Positions 42,921-53,078 of a stretch of DNA of 64,000 nucleotides are shown here, one piece after another. Each line of letters begins with the position of its first letter. The stretch's first letter is position 1. Under the pieces are notes generated by a model, which was not told where the DNA came from, made no database searches, and saw only the letters and a program-made list of their open reading frames with translations. The position numbers were made by a program, and so were the translations under genes. This DNA is from Pseudeuparius sepicola (lineage: Eukaryota > Arthropoda > Insecta > Coleoptera > Anthribidae), in the NCBI GenBank assembly GCA_963920635.1, contig OY987298.1, positions 21,113,647 to 21,177,646 of the forward strand, given 5' to 3'.

Positions 42921-45251
42921 ACAAATGTTACAAAGCTGAGTAAAAAGCTAAGTATTCCTTTTATATTGTCGAGGCTTTCGTTTTGTACGTGGACGTTATT
43001 TTTTTGCCTCCGGCCACATTTTCATTTTCATTTCGAAATGAAATGGACGATGATCTGCCACTGACGTTTTTTTTTTAGATGCTTACTGTGTTTCCCCGTG
43101 TTTTGTGAAATATGTTATGCGATAACAATAGGGAATATTCAAAATAAAGTTACATAATTAATTGTTTACTTTACTCCATACTGTGATTTTACCATACATA
43201 CTTTTTCTTGAAATCGGCAGTGAAGTATCTCAAAATCGTCCGTAAAAGTTCAGAAATTGGCACTGAAGTAGCCCACTATTGTACTATTTTTTAATAAGTA
43301 GGCCTTGCCGGGATGTAAACATCAAACGTCAGACGAGGAGCCAGCGCCCGTCAAAAGCGACCAAATATTCAAAACCCGGCCAATAAAGGCCCATTTAACT
43401 GTTCGTACACATTGCGAAATTGTTACCTATATAACAGCGCAATCTTTCAGTAAAAATATTTTATTAGGTTTGAATAACAATCGTGGAGGATGCACAACAG
43501 GCAGCAGTTTGGAGTTTATGTTGGAAAGCGCCGTGCCTCGTCATACTTGACCTAGGTAGAGCGATCTTCAAAGTCAAGCAACGCCGCGCTTAGTCGGTTC
43601 ATGGACGGGTGATCCCTTATGATTATTTTTGTGCCTAACGAGGTGCCTAATAAAACATTTTTTTCCTATTTAACAAAAAATATATAATATGTGCTTCGGC
43701 ACTGATGTTCTTTTTATGACTCATGCGGAATTAAATTCCACATGAATCGTAACAAGTTGAACTTCAGTGCCTTGGTACATAAATAACTATTCATAGAAAA
43801 TGTGGGCATTATTGTGGTTTTCAGATGATGTTTTTATTTTAAAAACTAAAGAGGCTAAATGTGTATTTTGTACCTATACTATCAATAAAGTCGCTTATTA
43901 TTGTTATTATTATATTCGGAATTCACTCTTTTTATGAGACACTGTTACAGGCCTGTAACCATTAAAATTTTGTATATAGTCACTTGTGTACAGTTTCATT
44001 AATTTATTGACCAATTTTAACACGTATTGCCAAAGACATGTGAACCACTTACTCGCTTGGTATACCTTATATCCATTAACATTCCTAGTCAATCAGGACA
44101 ACGCAGTAGTAGTAAATTCTGATTTAATTATTTAATTTAATCCACGATAACACCACTGTAAATATTGCGGTCAGCGTTATTAAAAATATTTTTTTGTTCC
44201 TTCGTCAAGATTCGAGATTTCACAGAAACGTCATGTACTAAAGTCATAGTAGGTTATCCCAGCTGATTTAGGTTCTGGCATATCCAAAATTTAAATTGAT
44301 ATCATTTCTTGGCTTCTAGTATTATAGGGGTTTGTAATGTTTATTTACCATTCTAGATTTTGCCGTTGCGTCATTTTGTCATCGAATGTAACAGCTGATC
44401 GGAACTGCAAGGGACTTGGTAATCAGGAGAAATATTAACGGTTCTGATTTGGGACTTTGTGTTCGACCATTGAAACATCACCACGTATGTAATTTTTCAA
44501 AATGTTCTAATTTCCTCTCGTTAACCACAAAATATTTTGTGTATTTCTAGTGCCACTGGTGAGCTAAAATGAGGTATCATAGTTAATATTACCAACCATG
44601 GGCAATTCTCTTGACTAAAAGAAAGAAAGAAAATTATTTGTAAACAATATTAAAAAAATGTTCGAGGAACGTCAGAACTTTTAGGGTTATGTCCAAAATT
44701 CATAATGTGCAGATTCGGAGTGTTGGCCTTTCAGATTTCGGGTGTATTAGAGTAATGCAACCTAAACTATGTGCTTCCCATTGGCATTTGCGAACTGCGC
44801 ATTGTTAAAAAAAAATAAAGAAAAAAGCCAAACCCAGGTTTTTTTTTAAAGCAAAATGCGACTCGAAATTACTTCGGTCGTCAGCTCGAAACAAGCAGCA
44901 GTGTTCAGTGCCCATCAACTGGACAGTTATTAAATGGCACAAAGCTGACAAGCCCCAAATAGCCAACGCTGATCTAGAACTCTTACACTTTAGTCGAAAC
45001 CTCAAACACCTAAAGAGGTCCTTTCACATGGCCAAGAAACGACACATACACGTGCAGCTGATATTCAGTCACCCCAGTTATTTCCGAACAGCCTACAAGC
45101 AAAAACGTAGAGTCGGCTAGGACCTAAGCAAACATCAACCATTGTAAGACAAATTATCTTGTTCAGGTTTGAAAGCCACACATTATGTCACCTCAAGAGC
45201 TATTGTAAATATTTGCACATTCTTTTTAACATCGTCAATTTGCTAACTCAT
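42921..45251. other. Intergenic DNA
   Basis: No gene is seen in 2.3 kb. Short frames such as 43305-43550 and 44908-45120 have no recognisable domain. Some GC-richer words near 43300-43610 may be host sequence. Confidence 0.4.
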
Positions 45252-46313
45252 CAGGGTGTTCCTGTGTTCCTAAATATCATGTACATACGGAAGGGGGTAA
45301 TTCTTTGGCCTATATCTTAAGAAAAAACTTCATATGAACGTATGTCGTAAACGTCCTAACTTTTGAGATACAGGGCGTTAAAGTTCTTTTTTTTTAAATT
45401 GAATTTTGACTACATCTCCCGAAATAATCAAGCTGCTGAACTGAAATTTGGCACTGCTATGTTTTTGGGAATGGGTTATCTTTTTGGTCCTGCAGGCCCA
45501 TCATTTTAGTGCATATTTTCATTCTGCAAGAAAAAGGTACTCTTGTTTCATAACGATTAAATCAATCGTTTGCTTTGAAATTGCCAAAATGTTCTCCAAA
45601 ACACCTGTTCACTTCAATATTCGAAACATAAAATTTTCACCTACCACCTTCAAGTGTTACAGATCAACTGTACCATTTAAACTGAGAAAAAAATCTCTAT
45701 GAATAATGTACCAAAAATTATTCGCTTTCAAAATGGAAAGGATTGAATTTGACAAAATTTGGACACTCTATTTCAAGAAAACCAATGGTGTTTTGACCAA
45801 TGCCCATTTGGCATTTTTGCATCATTTTGAATGTACAGTTGATCTGTAACATTTGAAAACAGTAGGTGAAAATTTTATGTTTCGAATATTGGAATCAACA
45901 GGTCTTTTGGAGAACGTTTTGTCAATTTCAAAGCAAACGGTTGATTTAATCGTTATGAAACAAGAGTACCTTTTTCTTGCAGAATGAAAAGATGCACTAA
46001 AATGATGGACCTGCAGAACCAAAAAGATAACCTCAAAAAAGTTACGCGTAAAAGCGTGATCAAAAAACAGCGCAAGTGGCGCCCTCTGTGAGATACGGTG
46101 AAATTGACATTTTCAGCTTATTTTCCATCCCCAAAAACATAGCAGTGCCAAATTTCAGTTCAGCAGCTTGATTATTTCGGGAGATGTAGACAAAAATCAA
46201 TTTAAAAAAATGAACTTCAACGTTTACGACATACGTCCATATGAAGTTTTTTTCATAAAATGGGCCAAAGAATTACCCCCTTCCGTATGTACATGATATT
46301 TAGGAACACCCTG
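45252..46313. mobile_element. Mariner-like foldback element, CAGGGTGTTCC ends
   Basis: The left end CAGGGTGTTCCTGTGTTCCT, then AAATATCATGTACATACGGA, faces TCCGTATGTACATGATATTT, then AGGAACACCCTG at the right. TA follows the right end; the left TA is mutated. Long arms pair along most of their length, but the left arm lacks about 110 bp near 45475 that the right arm keeps (46030-46140). Frames at 45448-45702 and 45822-46022 are mirror images and not genes. Confidence 0.88.
46077..46091 (-). promoter_or_regulatory. CTCF-like core in foldback arm (reverse)
   Basis: GTGGCGCCCTCTGTG is the reverse of the AGAGGGCGCC word at 32872-32888. It lies in the part of the arm missing on the left side. Confidence 0.3.
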
Positions 46314-46315
46314 TA

Positions 46316-46896
46316 TAATTTAAAAAAAGGGAAAGAAATTATTATAACGATCATTATGTATTTTTTATTATGGGAACTACCAATCTTGTAGATAATTAAA
46401 AACAGATATAGCTATATCAGGTTACCTCGCACAACATCGTCAATAAATTTTGATTGCATTTAGCTATACTGTGTCCTAAAGAAAGTACCTATGAAATATC
46501 GTGATAAATGGTGATAACCGTTACTACTGTTTGGTTAATAATTATTTTATTCTGTTTTAAAATTTAAAAACTATGTTTCCACAAAAATATTGTATGTAAT
46601 GCTTACATGCTTAATTAAATTTGGTCAATTTTCTCTTTAGTGTTTCCTTTATTATTCAACAAAAAAATAACATTATAAAATTTCGTGGTCTGCACTAGAG
46701 TTAATTTTTCACCGCCACTCTGGCTGTTAGACTACGTGGCGCTCATAATTTATTTTCTATTTTGGATCCACCCCTCTGGAAGTGGAACCGGGTAGCCAGA
46801 GTGGGGTTTGCTTATTTTTACCAAGGACAAGGAGCGTCACGTGCAATAACACATTTATACATATTTTATTCTTACCAGCTATAAGTTTTCCTCTAG
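46316..46896. other. Intergenic DNA
   Basis: No gene is seen. CCACTCTGGCT at 46715 and AGCCAGAGTGG at about 46793 form an inverted pair some 80 bp apart. Confidence 0.35.
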
Positions 46897-47034
46897 GCTC
46901 ACAGGACATGTGACTCACCTGAAAAAGAGTCAGAAATTAGTGAAATCAAAAAAACAATTGAATCTGTTAAATCTAAATACAATATAAAAATTAAATTAAG
47001 AGCACGTTTCAATGATATACCTAGAGTTCACTAG
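46897..47034 (+). other. Weak candidate exon
   Basis: After a pyrimidine-rich tract and acceptor (TTTTCCTCTAG), 45 codons are open: AHRTCDSPEKESEISEIKKT, then IESVKSKYNIKIKLRARFND, IPRVH and a stop. The composition looks protein-like, but no family is recognised and no partner exon is seen. Confidence 0.2.
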
Positions 47035-48301
47035 GTATCATCATAGAAGAATCTACTACGAGATTCTTCTATGGTATCATCATACAATATATAAATGGGA
47101 TGGAAAACGCATATAGATGAAATGATAAACCCACCAATAATTATATTCTTGCAGGGATGCATCATTCCAAGGCGAATAACGGATTTGAATAGCAAAGGCT
47201 TACATGCCACGGTGAGAGGAGGATTTTTGTGATGCGTTGTGAAGAGAATTTTCTGATTCCGAAGTTCGGTTTGCTCGGAAAATGTTGGGGCTAGGTATTT
47301 ATAGTTGGACATCTTCATGGCTTGCATATAATAGGACAAGTAAACAATATCGTTTGCTTCTGTGTTGACCTGGGCACCATTTCGGGAAGACTTCTATTAG
47401 GGTTAAGACCCTTAAGAGTACCTACTCCCTTAGAGTACGTCAGGCCAGAACCACGTAGTCCTAAAGAAAACATTTTCTATAGAAATTGCAAAGATAGCGG
47501 GCAGAGAGGAAGGTAGGTACTATTGATACTATTTGACTTTATTCTTTTCCTAGACCTAGAAAAGTTACTCTTTGGTCCTTGACCTATACTGTCGGTTCTT
47601 CTGAATTTTGTAACGTGTCGAACGAAGGATTTTCCAAAAGAATCCTTGCCACACCACTGATCACCACATCGATCTTCCTCAAACACCAAACTGGTCCGCG
47701 CTCATCAGCCCGTCGACGTACACGCATCAGCATATAAGTGCTCCTGAATGCCTCATGAATATTGGAACGGTATATTTCGTGTGAGCAACACCTGTTTTCC
47801 GACTGGGCGACCCAGAGCGGCGGCAGTGTTGTGTGTGCGGCGTAGCGAGCCGTGCAAATTCATTTTATCACATAAAAGTTATTTCAGTTTGTTTGTTTGA
47901 CCTGGAAACGGAAAGTGCCAGTAGGGAAAACGGAATAAGTCAGGCGGATAGGGATGTTGACGGGCGATAACAGGTTATCTGGAATTTTCATGTATTTGTT
48001 CTTTAAATAAAATATATGCGGGATTTGAAATTCTCCATCAGAGAGTGTGAGCACACAGGTTTGACAGATTGACTTGAAGATGAGATATGTTCTAGCTGGG
48101 ATTCAAACATTCGAACAATAATTTTATAGTGGTTAAGGTGAGTTGCATATAGAAGGGTGTAATAAAAATAATAGAAGGTTTTGATTTTATTAATTAATTT
48201 TTTTAGTCTGATGTTGGTAAGTGGCTTAAATGTTCCTTTTTTTATTAATTACCTAAGAGAATATATAACGCAGTTATTAATTAAAAATTTTGATGTACAA
48301 G
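47035..48301. other. Intergenic DNA with a GC-rich island
   Basis: No gene is seen. CATAGAAGAATCT and AGATTCTTCTATG form a small hairpin at 47043-47072. About 47690-47910 is GC-rich, with CCTCATGAATATTGGAACGG, GCAACACCTGTTTTCC and CATTTTATCACATAAAAG, and may be regulatory host DNA. Confidence 0.4.
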
Positions 48302-48411
48302 CAAAGTCTAGAGAATACTATAAGTCGGGTCACTTCTTTGTTCTCTCCGGAAAAACAAAAAAAATTTGCGACTGCTCGTAAATCAGCGTCGCCGCGGCCT
48401 GTGTAAGCTTA

Positions 48412-48917
48412 AGGGCCCCATTCACGTTGAGATTGTTATCGATACATGTTGCAAGTATCAGTATCTTGATTCAAATCGCATAGATAGTGTATTTAGCTGT
48501 CTCAGTATCGCTGTATCAGCATCAGCTGGTATCACCGTCTGTATCACTGTAGTGAAACTTCGATACCGCGCGCATGCAACTGATACTTGTCACAACGTGT
48601 ATGTTGATGTTTTTGTGTCGCGCTACTAAAAAATATAAAACAGTTTATTTTCAACATGGCAGATTGCGAGTTTTGGGAGGAAAGGTATGCTAAGTGATCG
48701 TAATTTTGTCATGAAGAAAATACACAGCTTTCGTTGCGCACGAGAACTTAAAAAAGTTGTTGCACCATTTCTGCATCACATGTGAACTGAACTGATGTTT
48801 CATAAGTTCGTCTCAACGTGTATGAACAGAAAACAAATGGAAACAAATCTCAGATACATGTATCGCCGTTTGTCGTGATACACGTATCGATACCGATCTC
48901 AACGTGAATGGGGCCCT
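48412..48917 (+). mobile_element. PIF/Harbinger-type element, copy A
   Basis: TTA flanks both ends (48409-48411 and 48918-48920), the 3-bp target of PIF/Harbinger. AGGGCCCCATTCACGTTGAG at the left is the exact reverse complement of CTCAACGTGAATGGGGCCCT at the right. The MADF frame starting at 48658 is cut after M-A-D-C-E-F-W-E-E by a deletion and soon stops. Length is 506 bp. Confidence 0.92.
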
Positions 48918-49212
48918 TTATTTTCTTCTACCAGAAGATATCGATCGCCGTACTCCGATGACGGCGGGCCGAGGGAGCGGGAGAGGGCAAGGAGGAAACG
49001 TTTGTTTACACAAGGCCGAGTGCCCGGACTTATTAGTATATCTCTGGACGCTGATCAGACTTCTGTTGGGTATAGCGTATAGCTAGGTTTTCTGTGGTAT
49101 TACCAAAGTCTAGAGAATACTATAAGTCGGGTCACTTCTTTGTTCTCTCGGGAAAAACAACAATTTTTGCGACTGCTCGTAAATCAGCGTCACCGCGGCC
49201 TGTGTAAGCTTA

Positions 49213-49826
49213 AGGGCCCCATTCACGTTGAGATTGGTATCGATACATGTTGCAAGTATCAGTATCTTGATTCAAATCGCATAGATAGTGTATTTAGCTG
49301 TCTCAGTATCGCTGTATCAGCATCAGCTGGTATCACCGTCTGTTTCACTGCAGTGAAACTTCGATACCGCGCGCATGCAACTGATACTTGTCACAACGTG
49401 TATGTTGATGTTTTTGTATCGCGCTACTAAAAAATATTTTTTATTTTCAACATGGCAGATTGCGAGTTTTGGGAGGAATTTCTCCGTAGTTACAAACTAT
49501 ATCCGTGTTTATGGAACTCAAAGTGCAAAGAATATTCTAATAGACAACTTAGAGAATCGGCAAAAACAGTTTTGGTAGAGGAAAGGTATGCTAATAGTGA
49601 TCGTAATTTTGTCATGAAGAAAATACACAGCTTTCGTTGCGCCTTTCGATGAGAACTTAAAAAAGTTGTTGCACCATTTCTGCGTCACATGTGAACTGAA
49701 CTGATGTTTCACGAGTTCGTCTCAACGTGTATGAACAGAAAACAAATGGAAACAAATCTCAGATACATGTATCGCCGTTTGTCGTGATACACGTATAGAT
49801 ACCGATCTCAATGTTAATGGGGCCCT
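49213..49826 (+). mobile_element. PIF/Harbinger-type element, copy B
   Basis: TTA flanks at 49210-49212 and 49827-49829. The left end AGGGCCCCATTCACGTTGAG faces CTCAATGTTAATGGGGCCCT, which carries two changes also present in copy C. It contains a MADF frame. Confidence 0.93.
49452..49652 (+). CDS. MADF-domain protein fragment in Harbinger-type element B
   Basis: ATG at 49452 follows an A/T-rich leader. MADCEFWEEFLRSYKLYPCL, then WNSKCKEYSNRQLRESAKTV and FVMKKIHSFRCAFR shows the MADF (SANT-like) signature: F-x-x-x-Y-x-x-x-P-x-L-W, then Y-x-N-R-x-x-R, and V-x-K-K-I-x-x-x-R-x-x-F. Many PIF/Harbinger elements encode such a DNA-binding protein beside the transposase. The domain is complete to its third helix, then stops at residue 66. 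No transposase is present. Whether it is made is unknown; it could be a truncated DNA-binding protein. Confidence 0.7.
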   Translation: MADCEFWEEFLRSYKLYPCLWNSKCKEYSNRQLRESAKTVLVEERYANSDRNFVMKKIHSFRCAFR

Positions 49827-50121
49827 TTATTTTCTTCTACCAGAAGATATCGATCGCCGTACTCCGATGACGGCGGGCCGAGGGAGCGGGAGAGGGCAAG
49901 GAGGAAACGTTTGTTTACACAAGGCCGAGTGCCCGGACTTATTAGTATATCTCTGGACGCTGATCAGACTTCTGTTGGGTATAGCGTATAGCTAGGTTTT
50001 CTGTGGTATTACCAAAGTCTAGAGAATACTATAAGTCGGGTCACTTCTTTGTTCTCTCGGGAAAAACAAAAAATTTTGCGACTGCTCGTAAATCAGCGTC
50101 ACCGCGGCCTGTGTAAGCTTA

Positions 50122-50734
50122 AGGGCCCCATTCACGTTGAGATTGGTATCGATACATGTTGCAAGTATCAGTATCTTGATTCAAATCGCATAGATAGTGT
50201 ATTTAGCTGTCTCAGTATCGCTGTATCAGCATCAGCTGGTATCACCGTCTGTATCACTGTAGTGAAACTTCGATACCGCGCGCATGCAACTGATACTTGT
50301 CACAACGTGTATGTTGATATTTTTGTATCGCGCTACTAAAAAATATTTTTTATTTTCAACATGGCAGATTGCGAGTTTTGGGAGGAATTTCTCCGTAGTT
50401 ACAAACTATATCCGTGTTTATGGAACTCAAAGTGCAAAGAATATTCTAATAGACAACTTAGAGAATCGGCAAAAACAGTTTTGGTAGAGGAAAGGTATGC
50501 TAATAGTGATCGTAATTTTGTCATGAAGAAAATACACAGCTTTCGTTGCGCCTTTCGATGAGAACTTAAAAAAGTTGTTGCACCATTTCTGCGTCACATG
50601 TGAACTGAACTGATGTTTCACGAGTTCGTCTCAACGTGTATGAAAGAAAACAAATGGAAACAAATCTCAGATACATGTGTCGCCGTTTGTCGTGATACAC
50701 GTATAGATACCGATCTCAATGTTAATGGGGCCCT
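50122..50734 (+). mobile_element. PIF/Harbinger-type element, copy C
   Basis: TTA flanks at 50119-50121 and 50735-50737. Ends and interior match copy B with very few differences, as expected from duplication of the whole unit and not a new insertion. Confidence 0.93.
50361..50561 (+). CDS. MADF-domain protein fragment in Harbinger-type element C
   Basis: The same 66-residue protein as at 49452-49652, starting MADCEFWEEF and ending HSFRCAFR. Its preservation is explained by recent duplication and does not show selection. The frames on the minus strand and those upstream (for example 50049-50339) are not genes. Confidence 0.7.
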   Translation: MADCEFWEEFLRSYKLYPCLWNSKCKEYSNRQLRESAKTVLVEERYANSDRNFVMKKIHSFRCAFR

Positions 50735-50870
50735 TTATTTTCTTCTACCAGAAGATATCGATCGCCGTACTCCGATGACGGCGGGCCGAGGGAGCGGGAG
50801 AGGGCAAGGAGGAAACATTTGTTTACACAAGGCCAAGTGCCCAGACTTATTAGTATATCTCTGGACGCTG

Positions 50871-52714
50871 GTACAAGCCTTGATTTGTGACGTTATATGG
50901 CCGGATTGCTCGGGGTTTGTTGGATTAGCATAAAAGGGGTGGTTCAGGTAATTAAAAGGTATTTTTAACTCAAAAGGCTGTGGGCGCCATCTGCATAGAC
51001 AGAGAAAAAAAAGAAAGAGAAATTTTTAAATTTGTATCACACTTGACTTCGCACTATTTTTATGTGCTAACTTGTAAAAATTTACAAAAATGAAAATCAA
51101 AGTTATTTTCAGAACTGAGATTCTAACCAAAATAAAATATAGATTTTCTTTAACCCAACTAGATATATTTACATACTTGTCATTTATTAACAAAACAAGT
51201 GAAAAATTTGCAAGTAAATTTATAAATGTTTAATTTCAAAATCTTGACCAAAATAATAGGTATTTTTAAGTCTATTTCAACTGAATAAAGAACATCCTTT
51301 AAATGTCAACGAATACTGAATTTGTTCTAAATCTAAATATTTACAAGAAACCAAAATATGTACAAAAATAGCAAAAATAGCAATAATAACGCAAAGTTTA
51401 GAGGTAGCGATAAACTTCAAAAGCAACAAAATAAATGCGGCAAACCTTAGCCGACAAAATCTCATACTATCATCACTAAATAACTTGAAAGTACAATATT
51501 TAAACATATATTTAAATTAAACTGAGGCATTCGTATAGTTCAATAAACCATAATAGATAGGTAAGTTTTCCTACCTTGACGAACAAAAGTAGGTAATAGT
51601 TAAGCTTTCGTAGCTCGATAAAGCAAATAAACACAAATATTTACACAAATGTTGTCAGTTTGAGGTTACAACGGTGCAAATAGGCCCAACAATGAATTTC
51701 GATAATCAAATAAGGTAAAAACCAATAAAAAGGTACTTATCTTGGTGGGACAGCAGATCCTATTACTCGACCATAAAAACCATACGTTTCCATACAACCA
51801 ATCTTCTTCCTTCTATCGATTAACCAAAAAATCTCCTACTGTGTAACTGGCAACGGCAACAGCACTGGTAGGTATCACCGACGTAGAGGCAACAGTGGTC
51901 GGCACCATAAACGAAACACCTTTCGTAACCAAAAAACAAAATTCCTTGCGTAACCAAAAAACTGGACCAAATTTGGGATCACCCAATATCACAGCAACAA
52001 TATATATTTGAAACAGACTGGCAAATGAGTTTGAGCGATTAAGCGAGTTTGAATTCGAATTTTGAGTTTTGAGTCTTGAGTTTTGAGTTTTGGGGCCTAT
52101 GACAATAGAAAAATTTGGCATAAATACCTTTCACAAAAGACAATAATTCAAACAAGAAAAATATGCAAAAATAGTAACAAAAGTATATCACCTGTAGTTG
52201 TTGTGCGGCCTCTTGGTTTGGCTGGATCGGAGTCAATGAATATTAGTAAAATTTCGGAATTAAATACTGTTTTTAAGTTTAACAAAAAATCTTTCAAGAC
52301 GTCCGAAAACAGACCAACAAAAAGGAAGGCGGACAGAAAATCGATATTCTTTGATTCTGCACCACAGTGATATAAAATGTTAAATTACAGCATAAACCGA
52401 ATAGAAAAGTGTTAAATGAGTTCTTGAGACAAAACTGAAGCTTGATTTATAAATTTAATGGGAAATTTAGGACAATAATAGAAATAACACATATTGTACC
52501 GGACAAATTGGATCAGTTCCGAACAATACTTGAACACAGCTATCGACAATTAGTGACCAAGGATTATTTGAACATCAGAGCTATACCAACTGCCAGAAAT
52601 AAAAATAAACGAGACCCTAGACACGTGCCAAAATAAAAAGGGTAGAAAAACTTCGATAAAGAAAGCGGTCTGTATTGGAGACGGCGAAATATACCCGAAT
52701 TAAGGCTCAATGTA
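50871..52714. other. Intergenic DNA with weak coding-like stretches
   Basis: No gene is recognised. Plus-strand frames at about 52180-52370 (SPVVVVRPLGLAGSES, then KRKADRKSIFFDSAPQ) and 52442-52636 look somewhat protein-like but match no family I know. TTTTGAG words are repeated at about 52058-52096, and CCAAAAAAC words near 51930-51960. Confidence 0.35.
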
Positions 52715-53076
52715 CAGCACGTATGTGGTGATTCAACATTTTGGCCCATAAAATGGCTTTTTTCGATCTGTAGCGAGTAACACGCATAATTTTAAACTTT
52801 TGGTCAATACAAATTTTAATATAAGTAATTGCTCACATTTTGAGACAAAAATTAATTAAAAATATTTATCACAGTGGCTGTTATTAGGCTTTTTGCGTAA
52901 ATGCTAATAACGGCCATTGTGATAAATATTTTTAAATAATTTTTGTCTCAAAATGTGCGTAATTACCTAGATTAAAATCTGTATTGACCAAAAGTTTAAA
53001 ATTATGCGTGTTGCTCGCTACAGATCGAAAAAAGCCATTTTATGGGTCAAAATGTTGTATCATCACGCACGTGGTG
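52715..53076. mobile_element. TA-flanked foldback MITE
   Basis: Arms of about 170 bp pair around a 16-bp centre. CACAGTGGCTGTTATTAG faces CTAATAACGGCCATTGTG at the centre, and CAACATTTTGGCCCATAAAA faces TTTTATGGGTCAAAATGTTG near the ends. TA flanks at 52713-52714 and 53077-53078. There is no gene; the frame at 53004-53204 starts inside the arm. Confidence 0.88.
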
Positions 53077-53078
53077 TA

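Larger units (their letters stand above)
48302..50870. repeat. Tandem triplication (units 802, 909 and 858 bp)
   Basis: Unit 1 is 48302-49103, unit 2 is 49104-50012, unit 3 is 50013-50870. Each starts CAAAGTCTAGAGAATACTAT, contains one PIF/Harbinger-type element, and ends with a GC-rich host segment (GATGACGGCGGGCCGAGGGA). Units 2 and 3 are almost identical and share changes in the element's right end. Unit 1 is shorter because of a 105-108 bp deletion in the element. Confidence 0.95.

Noticed and set aside
49140..49430. Frames repeated in each unit of the triplication upstream of the MADF start
   Set aside because: They run from host sequence through the inverted end of the Harbinger element; repetition is due to duplication.
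48302..50870. CRISPR-like or satellite array
   Set aside because: Units are 800-900 bp with a transposon inside and no short spacer pattern; this is a tandem segmental duplication.
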